A stretch of DNA of 64,000 nucleotides, taken from the NCBI RefSeq assembly GCF_025318105.1, contig NZ_JAOANI010000028.1, positions 124,001 through 188,000 on the forward strand, given 5' to 3'. Position 1 is the first letter of the stretch. Each line of letters opens with the position of its first letter. Below are positions 34,871-44,624 of this stretch, in pieces. The notes beneath the pieces were generated by a model. That model was given only the letters and a program-made list of their open reading frames with translations, ran no database searches and had not been told where the DNA came from. The stretch comes from Venatoribacter pacificus. GTDB lineage: Bacteria > Pseudomonadota > Gammaproteobacteria > Pseudomonadales > Oceanobacteraceae. The position numbers and the translations under genes are program-made.

Positions 34871-36754
34871 ATGAGTCGAATTCATCTGCTGTCACCGCGA
34901 CTGGCGAACCAGATCGCCGCCGGTGAGGTAGTCGAACGCCCTGCCAACATTGTTAAAGAATTGGTGGAAAATGCTCTGGATGCCGGAGCAACCCGCATTG
35001 AAATTGATGCCGAGCAGGGTGGCGTTAAACTGCTGCGTATCCGCGATGACGGGCATGGCATTGAACACGACGATCTGCCGCTGGCACTCAGCCGCCACGC
35101 CACCAGTAAAATCATTACACTGGATGATCTTGAAGCGGTCGCTAGTCTTGGCTTTCGCGGGGAAGCGCTGGCAAGTATCAGCTCGGTGACCCGTTTAACC
35201 CTGACTTCAAGAGCGCAACATGCGGAAGAAGCCTGGAGCGTGCATGCCGAAGGACGCGACATGGCAGCCAGCGTTACTCCGGCGGCTCATCCGGTAGGCA
35301 CCACGCTGGAAGTGCGTGATTTATTTTTTAATACCCCGGCGCGGCGTAAATTTTTGCGCACCGAAAAAACCGAATTTTCCCATCTGGAAGAAACCGTTAA
35401 GCGTCTGGCGTTAAGCCGTTACGATGTGGCATTTTCGCTGCGCCATAATGGCCGGGTTATTCACCAGCTGCGCAGTGCCGAGCGCACCATCGACCGAGAA
35501 AAACGCGTCGCCAGTCTGTTAAATAAAGACTTTATCGACAGCGCCGTGCACATCGATGCCGAAGCCGTGGGTCTGCAACTGCAGGGCTGGGTCGGCTTGC
35601 CGACCTTCTCGCGCTCGCAGGCGGATATGCAGTATTTCTTTGTGAATGGCCGTGTGGTTCGCGATAAATTAGTAGTGCATGCGATTAAACAAGCCTACCG
35701 CGATGTGCTGTATCACGGCCGTCATCCGGCTTTTGTGTTGTACCTCTGGCTGGACCCGAAACTGGTGGATGTAAACGTGCATCCGACCAAGCATGAAGTG
35801 CGCTTCCGCGATGGCCGGCTGGTGCATGATTTCCTGTTCCGTACGCTGCATAAAGCACTGGGTGATGTGCGTCCGGATGATCGCCTGGCGGGCAGTACAC
35901 CGGCTACGCTGGTGCCGCAGACGGCGCCGCTCAGCGGTGTGCAGGCCGGTGAATTTCAGGAGCAGGCGCGCCTCGACTGGCAGGCGCAGAGCGTGCGGGA
36001 AAATGCCGGAGGTTATCTGCCAGCGTATAGTGCTGCGCCGCAACAGGGGGCTGTCAGTGCGCAGCTGGAAGGTTTGCGGGCACTCAGTCAGCCGCTCGAC
36101 GATGCGCCCTGGGGGCAGGAAACACGGCAGGGTCAGCCACAGCCGTTACCACAAGCGCCCAGCGCCGATATGCCCCCGCTGGGTTATGCCATTGCGCAGC
36201 TGCATGGCATTTATATTCTGGCGCAGAATGCACAGGGTATGGTGGTGGTCGATATGCACGCCGCCCACGAACGCATTACTTACGAACGCTTAAAAATCGC
36301 CGTCGATCAGCAGGGGGTGCAGAGCCAGCCATTGCTGGTCCCGGTAACGCTGGCCGTCAGTGAGCGCGAAGCGGATGCCGCCGAGCAGTTTGCCGATGAA
36401 TTCCGCTTGCTCGGCGTTGAGCTTGCACGGGTGGCACCGGAAAGCGTGGTTGTACGCCAGATTCCGGTGCTGCTGCAGCAGGCGGAAGTGCCGCGGCTGG
36501 TAACCGATATGCTGGGCGATTTGCTCGAACATGGCACCTCCGACCGTATTCTTGCGCACCGTAACGAATTACTCGGCACCATGGCCTGCCATGGCTCGGT
36601 ACGTGCAAACCGCAAACTCAGTATTCCGGAAATGAACGCCTTACTGCGCGATATGGAAGCCACCGAGCGCAGCGGTCAGTGCAATCATGGCCGTCCGACC
36701 TGGACTCAGCTCACCATGGGTGAGCTGGATAAACTGTTTTTACGGGGCCGCTGA
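34871..36754 (+). CDS. mutL: DNA mismatch repair protein MutL
   Basis: Couples mismatch recognition by MutS to downstream repair. About 627 residues. The GHKL ATPase N-terminus is complete: NQIAAGEVVERPANIVKELVENALDAGA, DDGHGI, RHATSK, GFRGEALASI. A Q/P-rich linker (~345-440) leads to the C-terminal dimerisation domain, which has QLHGIYILAQN, MACHGSVRAN and CNHGRPT. The start at ATG 34871 matches family starts; the frame opens earlier at 34805 inside amiB. The ribosome-binding site is weak, suggesting coupling to amiB. The stop overlaps the miaA ATG. Confidence 0.97.
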   Translation: MSRIHLLSPRLANQIAAGEVVERPANIVKELVENALDAGATRIEIDAEQGGVKLLRIRDDGHGIEHDDLPLALSRHATSKIITLDDLEAVASLGFRGEALASISSVTRLTLTSRAQHAEEAWSVHAEGRDMAASVTPAAHPVGTTLEVRDLFFNTPARRKFLRTEKTEFSHLEETVKRLALSRYDVAFSLRHNGRVIHQLRSAERTIDREKRVASLLNKDFIDSAVHIDAEAVGLQLQGWVGLPTFSRSQADMQYFFVNGRVVRDKLVVHAIKQAYRDVLYHGRHPAFVLYLWLDPKLVDVNVHPTKHEVRFRDGRLVHDFLFRTLHKALGDVRPDDRLAGSTPATLVPQTAPLSGVQAGEFQEQARLDWQAQSVRENAGGYLPAYSAAPQQGAVSAQLEGLRALSQPLDDAPWGQETRQGQPQPLPQAPSADMPPLGYAIAQLHGIYILAQNAQGMVVVDMHAAHERITYERLKIAVDQQGVQSQPLLVPVTLAVSEREADAAEQFADEFRLLGVELARVAPESVVVRQIPVLLQQAEVPRLVTDMLGDLLEHGTSDRILAHRNELLGTMACHGSVRANRKLSIPEMNALLRDMEATERSGQCNHGRPTWTQLTMGELDKLFLRGR

Positions 36755-37713
36755 TGAGCACTGTGCAAGCGTTACCACCGGCCATTTTTCTGATGGGGCC
36801 AACCGCCTCCGGTAAAACCGCATTGGCACTCGAACTGGTAGAAAAATATCCGTGTGAAATTATCAGTGTCGATTCGGCGCTGGTGTACAAGGGGATGGAT
36901 ATCGGTACCGCCAAACCCGACGCTAAAATGCAGAAGCGTGCGCCGCACCGGTTAATTGATCTGATTGACCCGGCAGAAAGTTATTCCGCGGCGAATTTTC
37001 GCGCAGATGCACTGCGTGAAATGGCCGACATTACCGCCCGTGGTAACGTACCGCTGCTGACCGGTGGCACCATGATGTATTTTAAATTTCTGCGCGACGG
37101 TGCGGCCCAATTGCCCCAGGCTGATGAAGAAGTGCGCGAGCGGCTGCTGGCTGAAGGGCTGCAATATGGCTGGCCATATATGCACGAAAAACTCGCCGCC
37201 ATTGATCCGCAGTCGGCTGAGCGTTTAAAGCCCATGGACTCACAACGCATTCAGCGTGCGCTGGAAGTGTATGAGGTGTCCGGTAAAACGCTGACCGAGT
37301 TCTGGGCCGAACAGCAGAGCGAGCCGCTGCCTTATCATGTGGTTAACCTGGCGGTTTGTCCGCGTGAGCGCAGCACGCTGCATGAACGCATTGCACTGCG
37401 TTTTCGCCAGATGGTTGAGCAGGGATTTATCGACGAAGTGAAACAACTGCACGAGCGCGGTGATCTGAACGTTAATATGCCCTCCGTGCGCGCCGTCGGA
37501 TACCGTCAGGCATGGGACTATCTGGACGGCAAATATGATTATGAGGAAATGATTGAGCGTGGCATTATAGCCACGCGCCAGTTGGCGAAGCGGCAGGTAA
37601 CCTGGTTGCGCAGCTGGCCTGATCTTTACTGGCTGGAAACAGAGGATCGTAATCTTCTGCAAAGCGCCTTGAAAATCCTGCATGCCAACGCCATATTTAG
37701 CGCATCGTCCTGA
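36754..37713 (+). CDS. miaA: tRNA dimethylallyltransferase MiaA
   Basis: Adds a dimethylallyl group to A37 of tRNAs that read codons starting with U. 319 residues. P-loop GPTASGKTALA at about 12-22, then the conserved IISVDSALVYKGMDIGTAKP and PHRLIDLIDP. The start overlaps mutL, and hfq follows after 105 bases. The order mutL-miaA-hfq-hflX-hflK-hflC is the standard gammaproteobacterial superoperon. Confidence 0.97.
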   Translation: MSTVQALPPAIFLMGPTASGKTALALELVEKYPCEIISVDSALVYKGMDIGTAKPDAKMQKRAPHRLIDLIDPAESYSAANFRADALREMADITARGNVPLLTGGTMMYFKFLRDGAAQLPQADEEVRERLLAEGLQYGWPYMHEKLAAIDPQSAERLKPMDSQRIQRALEVYEVSGKTLTEFWAEQQSEPLPYHVVNLAVCPRERSTLHERIALRFRQMVEQGFIDEVKQLHERGDLNVNMPSVRAVGYRQAWDYLDGKYDYEEMIERGIIATRQLAKRQVTWLRSWPDLYWLETEDRNLLQSALKILHANAIFSASS

Positions 37714-37818
37714 TTTCGCAGCTTTATCGCATTCGCGTCGCTCCGGACGAACTGGGGCTTATTACTTTTCTTGGCTGTCCCCACATTGGACGGCACACCT
37801 TCATTTAAGGAGACCATT

Positions 37819-38073
37819 ATGTCAAAAGGGCATTCTCTACAAGACCCTTACCTCAATCAGCTGCGCAAAGAACGTATTCCAGTGTCTATTTTTCTGGTAA
37901 ACGGCATCAAGCTGCAAGGTCAGATCGAATCATTCGACCAATTTGTTATTTTGTTGAAAAACACTGTTAGTCAGATGGTTTATAAACACGCAATTTCTAC
38001 TGTTGTGCCATCCCGCAATGTGCGTCTGCAGCCTGCAGATACCGGCGAAGTTGATGGTAGCAGCGACGAGTAA
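37819..38073 (+). CDS. hfq: RNA chaperone Hfq
   Basis: Hexameric Sm-like protein that pairs small RNAs with mRNAs; with Crc in Pseudomonas it represses catabolic mRNAs at A-rich motifs. 84 residues. Sm1 and Sm2 are intact: QDPYLNQLRKERIPVSIFLVNG and the YKHAIS block. The C-terminal tail is short (~18 residues). The ATG at 37819 has AAGGAGA upstream; the open frame starts earlier at 37771 but lacks support. Relevant to the CrcZ-like RNAs at 56.4-57.3 kb. Confidence 0.97.
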   Translation: MSKGHSLQDPYLNQLRKERIPVSIFLVNGIKLQGQIESFDQFVILLKNTVSQMVYKHAISTVVPSRNVRLQPADTGEVDGSSDE

Positions 38074-38090
38074 ACGCAGGAGTCGCTGAT

Positions 38091-39401
38091 TTGTTCTTTG
38101 AACGCCCGGATAATAGCGGCGAAACCGCAGTACTGGTTCATATTGATTTTCCTGAGGGCCTCAATCGCGAGGACCTTAACGAGTTCAAAGAGCTGGTGAT
38201 TTCGGCAGGTGCCGATCCGTTGGATCTGGTGACCACCAAACGTTCTACCCCCGATCCCAAAACCTTTATCGGTAAAGGTAAGGTTGAGGAAATCGGACAG
38301 GTTCTGCGCCTGCATGGCGCAGAGCTCGTTATTTTCAATCACGCACTATCCCCCAGTCAGGAACGTAACCTGGAGCGGGCTTTACAGTGCCGTGTTCTCG
38401 ACCGTACCGGTCTGATTCTCGATATTTTTGCCCAGCGTGCGCGTACCCATGAAGGTAAGCTGCAGGTTGAATTGGCGCAGCTGCAGTTTCAGTCGACCCG
38501 TCTGATCCGTGGCTGGACTCACCTTGAGCGTCAGAAAGGGGGGATTGGTCTGCGCGGGCCGGGTGAAACCCAGCTCGAAACCGACCGCCGTCTGCTGCGC
38601 GAACGGGTTAAAAATATTAACGCCCGGCTGGAAAAGGTTCATGCCCAGCGTGATCAGAACCGCCGTGCGCGCAAGCGCTCATCCATTCCCAGTGTGGCCA
38701 TTGTCGGTTACACCAACGCTGGTAAATCGACGTTGTTTAATACCCTGACGACGGCTGATGTGTATGCCGCGGATCAGTTATTTGCGACCCTCGATCCGAC
38801 TCTGCGCCGTTTTGCAGTGGATAATGTTGGTGAAGTGGTGTTGGCGGATACCGTTGGTTTTATCCGTCATTTGCCGCATAAACTGGTTGAGGCGTTTCAG
38901 GCCACTTTGCAGGAAGCGGCCGAAGCCGATCTGCTGGTGCATGTCATCGACTGCGCTGCGCAGGAACGTGAGGGCAACATTCAGCAGGTTGAACTGGTAT
39001 TAAAAGAAATCGAAGCGGATGTTGTGCCGCAACTGCGGGTCTATAACAAAATAGACCTGCTTGAACAGGCTGAAGCACGCATTGATCGTGATGATCAGGG
39101 GCAACCTGTGGCGGTTTGGGTATCGGCACAGCAGCGCCTTGGACTGGACTTGTTGAATCAGGCCATTGGCGAGTTATTGAGCACCGAAGTCTTCAATGAA
39201 GAGATCTGTCTGCACCCGGCGGAAGCCAAGTTACGTGCAATTCTTTACGATTTGGGTGCCATACAGAAAGAACACTATGCTGAAAACGGTGATATGGTAC
39301 TGACCCTGAGAATGCAGCGTCAGGATTTCAAGCGTGCGCTGGCGCGTGCTGATGTCGCCGAAAGCCGTTTTCTTGAACCGATACAGGAAGCCTGGCACTG
39401 A
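38091..39401 (+). CDS. hflX: Ribosome-associated GTPase HflX
   Basis: GTPase that binds the 50S subunit and splits stalled ribosomes. 436 residues: N-terminal HflX domain (residues ~1-190, ...GLRGPGETQLETDRR) and a G domain with GYTNAGKST (G1), DTVGFIRHLP (G3) and NKIDLL (G4). The start is a TTG at 38091 with AGGAG about 9 bases upstream; the resulting MFFERPD start matches Pseudomonas HflX. 17 bases after hfq. Confidence 0.95.
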   Translation: MFFERPDNSGETAVLVHIDFPEGLNREDLNEFKELVISAGADPLDLVTTKRSTPDPKTFIGKGKVEEIGQVLRLHGAELVIFNHALSPSQERNLERALQCRVLDRTGLILDIFAQRARTHEGKLQVELAQLQFQSTRLIRGWTHLERQKGGIGLRGPGETQLETDRRLLRERVKNINARLEKVHAQRDQNRRARKRSSIPSVAIVGYTNAGKSTLFNTLTTADVYAADQLFATLDPTLRRFAVDNVGEVVLADTVGFIRHLPHKLVEAFQATLQEAAEADLLVHVIDCAAQEREGNIQQVELVLKEIEADVVPQLRVYNKIDLLEQAEARIDRDDQGQPVAVWVSAQQRLGLDLLNQAIGELLSTEVFNEEICLHPAEAKLRAILYDLGAIQKEHYAENGDMVLTLRMQRQDFKRALARADVAESRFLEPIQEAWH

Positions 39402-39500
39402 ATAATTGCAGTTTGCCCGGTGCATCCGGTTCCGATATTTTTCAGGATGCGTTGTCATACGGACGTGCGCATCAAATTGTCTGCCTAACTGGAGTGACTT

Positions 39501-40682
39501 ATGGCCTGGAATGAGCCCGGCGGAAAGGGCAATCCCAATGATCCCTGGGGTAACAACAACCGCGGTAATAAAAATCGCGGTAATCAGCCACCGGATCTGG
39601 ATGATGCCCTGAAACAACTGATGGACAAGATTAACGGTCTGTTCGGTAAGGGAAATGGCAATAACAATAACGGCGGTAACAGCGGTAGCGGTGCCGGCGG
39701 TTTCTTTGGTATTGCGGCGGCCATTCTGGTGGTGATGCTGGCCTTTAATTCTTTTTATACCCTCGACGAGCAGGAACGTGGTGTTGTGCTGCGTCTGGGT
39801 AAATACCTGAAAACGGAAAGTCCGGGTCTGCACTTTAAAGTGCCGCTGGTTGATCAGGTGATTCCGGTCAACACCACCAAAGTGCGTGAAGCCGAAATCA
39901 AAGAACGTATGCTCACCGAAGACGAAAACATCGTCGAAGTTGAACTGAACGCTCAATACCGGGTGGCCGATCCTATTGCTTTCGCCCTGCGTGTTGAGCT
40001 GCCGGAGCGTACTTTGCTGTCAGCTGCTGAAAGTGCCCTGCGCCATGAAGTCGGTTCGGCGGCCATGGATCCGATTCTGACGACTGGCCGGGCAGTGCTG
40101 GCCGAGAAAGTACAGATTCGTCTGCAGGATTACCTCGACCGTTATCAGACCGGTATGGTGCTGACCAACGTCAACATTAAAGATGCCCGCCCACCGGCTC
40201 AGGTGAAGGCAGCATTCGATGACGTGCAGAAAGCCAAGCAAGATAAAGAGCGCTTTATCAACGAAGCTGAAGCCTACGCCAATGCGGTTGTGCCGGAAGC
40301 CCGAGGTCGCGCTCAGCGTCAACTGGAAGAAGCCAGCGCTTATAAAGACCGTATCGTTGCTCGCGCAGAAGGTGAGGCGGCACGTTTCAATAACCTGTAT
40401 TCCGAATACAAAAAAGCGCCGGCGGTTACCCGTGAGCGTCTGTACATTGAAGCCATGTCGGATGTGTACACCAACACCAGCAAAGTATTGGTGGATGTTA
40501 AAGGCGGTAACAACATGATGTACCTGCCGCTGGATAAGCTGATGCAGAATCTGCCGGCCGCGAAAGGCGAAGGTGGCTCTCTGAGCACGGGGGATATTTC
40601 CCGTTTGACCGATCAGGTGCTGAACGAAGTCCGCACCCGTCAGAACAGCACTGGTAACACTACTCGCAGGGAGGGTCGTTAA
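39501..40682 (+). CDS. hflK: FtsH protease modulator HflK
   Basis: Inner-membrane SPFH/prohibitin-type protein that with HflC forms a cage around FtsH and modulates its proteolysis. 393 residues: a Gly/Asn-rich cytoplasmic N-terminus with asparagine-rich runs (~residues 1-65), one membrane helix (GGFFGIAAAILVVMLAF), then the SPFH domain (YTLDEQERGVVLRLG...) and coiled coil (ERFINEAEAYANAV). The stop overlaps the hflC ATG by one base. Confidence 0.95.
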   Translation: MAWNEPGGKGNPNDPWGNNNRGNKNRGNQPPDLDDALKQLMDKINGLFGKGNGNNNNGGNSGSGAGGFFGIAAAILVVMLAFNSFYTLDEQERGVVLRLGKYLKTESPGLHFKVPLVDQVIPVNTTKVREAEIKERMLTEDENIVEVELNAQYRVADPIAFALRVELPERTLLSAAESALRHEVGSAAMDPILTTGRAVLAEKVQIRLQDYLDRYQTGMVLTNVNIKDARPPAQVKAAFDDVQKAKQDKERFINEAEAYANAVVPEARGRAQRQLEEASAYKDRIVARAEGEAARFNNLYSEYKKAPAVTRERLYIEAMSDVYTNTSKVLVDVKGGNNMMYLPLDKLMQNLPAAKGEGGSLSTGDISRLTDQVLNEVRTRQNSTGNTTRREGR

Positions 40683-41551
40683 TGTCTCCGAAAGCTTTAT
40701 TGAGTCTGATCGTTCTGGGTGTGCTGCTGTTGGTAGCCAGTCAGGGTCTGTACGTCATCAACGAAACCGAGCGGGCGATCAAACTGCAGTTCGGTGAAGT
40801 GGTCGATAACGACATCAAACCGGGTATTCACTGGAAAGTACCGTTTATGCAGAACGTGAAGCGTTTTGATGCACGGGTACTGACACTGGATACCAATCCA
40901 TCGCATTTTCTGACCTCCGGTAAGAAATACGTGATCGTCGACTCGTTCACCAAGTGGCGTATTAAGGATGTCAATTCCTACTACAAAGCCACTTCCGGTA
41001 ACCGCCAGGAAGCTTCTAACCTGCTGGCTAACCTGGTGAACAAAGGTCTGCGTGATGAAATCGCCAACCGTACCCTGCATGAAGTGGTATCCGGTGAGCG
41101 TGACCAGCTGATGACCAAACTCACCGCCGCGCTGAATACGCAAACTCAGGATGATCTGGGTATTGAGATTCTCGATATGCGCGTGAAAGCCGTCGATCTG
41201 CCGGATGATCTGAGTGCCTCGGTGTATAACCGTATGTCGGCGGAACGTGAGCGTGAAGCACGCGAACACCGCTCACAGGGTAAAGAGCTGTCAGAAGGTA
41301 TTCAGGCCGACGCCGATCGTCAGAAAACCGTACTGGAAGCTGAAGCTTACCGTGATGCAGAGCGCACCAAGGGTGAGGGTGATGCTGAAGCTGCACGTAT
41401 TTATGCGTCTGCTTACAACAAAGACCCAGAGTTCTACGCCTTTACCCGTAGCCTGAAGGCCTATACACAGACCTTCAGCCAGGGCGATGTGTTGCTGCTG
41501 GAGCCGGACAGCGACTTCTTCCGTTATATGAAGGACGCAAAAGGCAAGTAA
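40682..41551 (+). CDS. hflC: FtsH protease modulator HflC
   Basis: Partner of HflK. 289 residues: N-terminal membrane helix (ALLSLIVLGVLLLVASQGLYV), SPFH domain (NETERAIKLQFGEV), and a helical C-terminal part with MSAEREREAREHRSQGKE. Translationally coupled to hflK. A terminator follows, about 60 bases downstream. Confidence 0.95.
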   Translation: MSPKALLSLIVLGVLLLVASQGLYVINETERAIKLQFGEVVDNDIKPGIHWKVPFMQNVKRFDARVLTLDTNPSHFLTSGKKYVIVDSFTKWRIKDVNSYYKATSGNRQEASNLLANLVNKGLRDEIANRTLHEVVSGERDQLMTKLTAALNTQTQDDLGIEILDMRVKAVDLPDDLSASVYNRMSAEREREAREHRSQGKELSEGIQADADRQKTVLEAEAYRDAERTKGEGDAEAARIYASAYNKDPEFYAFTRSLKAYTQTFSQGDVLLLEPDSDFFRYMKDAKGK

Positions 41552-41613
41552 GCAATAACCAATGCCCGCGCCTTAACCATGTTCAAGGCGCAGCGGCTTT
41601 GGTAGAATCCTGT

Positions 41614-41639
41614 AACCGGGCCTGGTGCCCGGTTTTTTT
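41614..41639 (+). terminator. Intrinsic terminator after hflC
   Basis: AACCGGGC, a 5-base loop and GCCCGGTT, running into seven T residues. It ends the hfq-hflXKC transcript 27 bases before the DUF2065 start. Confidence 0.85.
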
Positions 41640-41665
41640 GTGCGATTTTCTTTTGAGGACCTCCG

Positions 41666-41863
41666 GTGCAGCCCGATTTATGGCGCGAATTCGCTATCGC
41701 CCTCTGCCTGGTGTTTATTCTTGAAGGGGTAATGCCGTTTCTCTACCCCGCCCGATGGCGCAAGCTGGTCGCTCAGTTGGCTACCGTCGATGATCGCACG
41801 ATGCGCATGACCGGTCTGATCAGCATGTTGATCGGGCTGGGTTTACTTTACGTAATCAATTAA
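41666..41863 (+). CDS. DUF2065 small membrane protein
   Basis: 65 residues with two hydrophobic helices (FAIALCLVFILEGVMPFLY and MTGLISMLIGLGLLYVI). It belongs to the DUF2065 (YjeT-like) family, which lies after hflC in many gammaproteobacteria; function unknown. The start is a GTG at 41666 with GAGG about 8 bases upstream. It is followed after 11 bases by hisZ. Confidence 0.85.
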   Translation: MQPDLWREFAIALCLVFILEGVMPFLYPARWRKLVAQLATVDDRTMRMTGLISMLIGLGLLYVIN

Positions 41864-41874
41864 AAGGCTGGACG

Positions 41875-43041
41875 ATGACTAGCGCTGACCGTTGGCTATT
41901 GCCGGATGGTATTGAAGAAGTGCTGCCGCCTCAGGCGCGGCGGATTGAACAGTTGCGTCGCCGTTTGCTCGACCAGCTGGATAACAGTGGCTACGACCTG
42001 GTGATTCCACCGGCGCTTGAATATCTTGACTCGTTGCTGACCGGCGTCGGTAAAGATCTCGATCTGCGTACCTTTAAAGTCACTGACCAGCTGTCTGGCC
42101 GGTTGATGGGCCTGAGTGCCGATACCACGCCTCAGGTTGCCCGTATCGACGCTCACAGTCTGGCGCCGGAAGGCATCAGCCGTCTGAGCTATTGCCGTAC
42201 CGTATTCCACGCCAAGGCCAGCTCGCTGCTGGCCAGTCGGACCCCGACGCAGATTGGTGCTGAACTGTACGGTGAAGCCGGTGTTGGTGCTGACGTTGAG
42301 ATCATCAGCCTGATGCTGACCCTGCTTGAGTCCGCCGGTGTGCAGCAGGTGCATCTGGACCTGGGCCATGTTGGTGTCTTCCGTGCGTTGGCGGCCAAGG
42401 CCGGTATCAGTGCCGAGCAACAACGCGAATTATTTGATCTGCTGAAACTGAAATGCGCCACCGACCTTGAAGCCTGGGCCGCGCGCGAAATTCAGGATGC
42501 CGCACTGGCTGAAGCCTTTGCGCTGCTGATCCGCCTGCAGGGCGACCGTCAGAAACTGGATGCCGCCATCAGCCGTATGGCCGAGCTGGTACCGGAAACC
42601 TCCGCTGAACTGGCGCATATCCAGCAGGTGGCTGAACAGCTGGCGCTGCGTTTCCCGCAGACGTCACTGTATTTCGACCTGACCGAGCTGCGCGGCTATA
42701 ACTATCACACCGGTCTGGTGTTTGCCGCTTATATCCCAGGTTATGGCGATGCCATTGCCCAGGGAGGCCGTTATGACGAAACCGGTGCCGTATTTGGCCG
42801 TGCCCGTCCGGCAACCGGCTTCAGTGCCGATCTGAAAGTACTGGCACGTTTTGGTACCTATCAGACAGAAGCAAAACAGACAGTAGTTGCACCCAATGAT
42901 AATGACCCGGCCTTATGGCAACTGATTGCGCAATTGCGTGAGCAGGGCAAGCGGGTAGTGGTGCCGTTGAACGATGATGCGATCCGGGCGGATCTGTATC
43001 TGAAAAAACTGGATGGCCAGTGGCAGCTGGTCGAAGCTTAA
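41875..43041 (+). CDS. hisZ: ATP phosphoribosyltransferase regulatory subunit HisZ
   Basis: Histidyl-tRNA synthetase-like protein that lacks aminoacylation activity and binds the short form of HisG to give active ATP phosphoribosyltransferase in histidine synthesis. 388 residues with the class II core (DRWLLPDGIEEVLPPQ..., LDLRTFKVTDQLSGRLMGL, GGRYDETGAVFG). No HisRS anticodon-domain signature. The gene lies before purA, as in Pseudomonas. It implies a short-form HisG elsewhere. Confidence 0.95.
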   Translation: MTSADRWLLPDGIEEVLPPQARRIEQLRRRLLDQLDNSGYDLVIPPALEYLDSLLTGVGKDLDLRTFKVTDQLSGRLMGLSADTTPQVARIDAHSLAPEGISRLSYCRTVFHAKASSLLASRTPTQIGAELYGEAGVGADVEIISLMLTLLESAGVQQVHLDLGHVGVFRALAAKAGISAEQQRELFDLLKLKCATDLEAWAAREIQDAALAEAFALLIRLQGDRQKLDAAISRMAELVPETSAELAHIQQVAEQLALRFPQTSLYFDLTELRGYNYHTGLVFAAYIPGYGDAIAQGGRYDETGAVFGRARPATGFSADLKVLARFGTYQTEAKQTVVAPNDNDPALWQLIAQLREQGKRVVVPLNDDAIRADLYLKKLDGQWQLVEA

Positions 43042-43065
43042 TTTTTTAGAGTGATTGATACCGCG

Positions 43066-44358
43066 ATGGGCAAAAGCGTTGTTGTTCTGGGCACCCAATG
43101 GGGTGACGAAGGTAAGGGTAAGATTGTTGACCTGCTGACTGAAAAAGCCGCCGCAGTGGTGCGTTTTCAGGGTGGTCACAATGCTGGTCATACACTGGTA
43201 ATCAACGGTGAAAAAACCGCACTGCACCTGATTCCATCCGGCATCCTGCGTGATGGCGTGACCTGTATCATCGGGAACGGTGTGGTGGTTGCTCCGGATG
43301 CGTTGCTGAAAGAGATCCGCGCCCTGGAAGAGCGTGGTGTACCGGTGATGGAGCGTCTGCGCATTTCCCATGCCTGTCCGCTGATTCTGCCGTATCACTG
43401 TGCTCTGGATCAGGCCCGTGAAATCAAACGCGGCAATGCCAAGATCGGTACCACCGGTCGTGGTATCGGCCCGGCCTACGAAGATAAAGTATCCCGTCGC
43501 GGCCTGCGCGTTGGCGATCTGTATCAGCCGGAATTTGCCGACAAGCTGAAAGAAGTAATGGAATACCATAACTTCTCGCTGAAAAATTACTACGGCGTTG
43601 ACGAAGTCAGCTACGAAGAAACCCTGGCATCCTGCATGGATTGGGCCGCACAGATCAAAGACGTTGTTGTTGACGCCGTGAACCTGGTGCATGAAATCCG
43701 CGAAAGCGGTGGCGATATCATGTTTGAAGGTGCCCAGGGCACACTGCTGGATATCGACCACGGTACCTATCCGTTCGTAACCTCGTCCAACACCACTGCC
43801 GGTGGCGTAGCGACCGGTTCCGGCGTAGGCCCGCTGTATCTGGATCAGATTCTGGGTATTACCAAGGCTTACACCACCCGTGTGGGTTCTGGTCCGTTCC
43901 CGACCGAACTGTTTGACGACGTGGGTGTGCACCTGGCGACCGTTGGCAAAGAGAAAGGCACCACGACCGGTCGTGACCGCCGCTGTGGCTGGTTTGATGC
44001 GATGCTGGTGAAGCACGCGATCCGCGTTAACTCCATCAACACCATCTGTTTGACCAAGCTCGACGTACTGGACGGTCTGGAAACCATTAAGGTGTGTGTC
44101 GGTTATGAAGATGCCGATGGCAACGCCGTTAATGTACCGGCCAGTGCTGATCAGTTTGATAAAATCAAACCGGTCTATAAAGAGCTGCCAGGCTGGACGG
44201 AGTCAACCTTCGGTGCCAAGAGCATTGATGAGCTGCCAGAAAATGCGCGCGCCTACGTGCGTTTTATCGAAGAGGCCATCAAAGCGCCAATCGATATCAT
44301 TTCTACCGGTCCTGACCGTATAGAAACCATCGTCCTGCGCCACAGCTTCGAGCTGTAA
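43066..44358 (+). CDS. purA: Adenylosuccinate synthetase PurA
   Basis: Makes adenylosuccinate from IMP, aspartate and GTP, the first committed step to AMP. About 430 residues. The GTP-binding loop GTQWGDEGKGK is at the start, followed by QGGHNAGHT, GTTGRGIGPAYEDK and TTTGRDRRCGW. The ATG at 43066 gives the normal N-terminus MGKSVVVLG; a GTG at 43051 is in frame. Starts 24 bases after hisZ, followed by a terminator. Confidence 0.97.
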   Translation: MGKSVVVLGTQWGDEGKGKIVDLLTEKAAAVVRFQGGHNAGHTLVINGEKTALHLIPSGILRDGVTCIIGNGVVVAPDALLKEIRALEERGVPVMERLRISHACPLILPYHCALDQAREIKRGNAKIGTTGRGIGPAYEDKVSRRGLRVGDLYQPEFADKLKEVMEYHNFSLKNYYGVDEVSYEETLASCMDWAAQIKDVVVDAVNLVHEIRESGGDIMFEGAQGTLLDIDHGTYPFVTSSNTTAGGVATGSGVGPLYLDQILGITKAYTTRVGSGPFPTELFDDVGVHLATVGKEKGTTTGRDRRCGWFDAMLVKHAIRVNSINTICLTKLDVLDGLETIKVCVGYEDADGNAVNVPASADQFDKIKPVYKELPGWTESTFGAKSIDELPENARAYVRFIEEAIKAPIDIISTGPDRIETIVLRHSFEL

Positions 44359-44383
44359 TTCCGGCACTTTCTGGTACGAAGAG

Positions 44384-44415
44384 AAACCCCGCAGCGTAAG
44401 CTCCGGGGTTTTTTT
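44384..44415 (+). terminator. Intrinsic terminator after purA
   Basis: AACCCCG, a 12-base loop and CGGGGTT, running into seven T residues, 25 bases after the purA stop. Confidence 0.82.
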
Positions 44416-44539
44416 ATGCCTGCCGTCCGGAGAGGGTCGCGCTTTTTCGTCATATCCGTGATCTTTAATCATTAATTTTTCATTTTTTCTAACTACGATT
44501 CCTTTCAGGAAATAAAGGCACGGCTATTGCTAAAATGTC

Positions 44540-44576
44540 TTTTCTGACTTTTAAGACATCAATAATTGTCAGAAAA
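44540..44576. promoter_or_regulatory. Inverted repeat upstream of the thioesterase gene
   Basis: TTTTCTGAC and GTCAGAAAA, perfect 9-base arms separated by 19 AT-rich bases, 49 bases before the thioesterase ATG. It could be an operator or a leader hairpin. A second small CCGG/CCGG hairpin follows closely. No factor is identified. Confidence 0.4.
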
Positions 44577-44624
44577 CCGGCACACAGAGGCCGGTTCTCA
44601 CCACTTTAACAACAGGAAAACGCA

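Noticed and set aside
42913..44016. 367-codon open frame on the minus strand opposite purA and hisZ
   Set aside because: It is antisense to the clear purA/hisZ coding sequence, has His/Gln/Thr-rich composition typical of shadow frames, and no ribosome-binding site.
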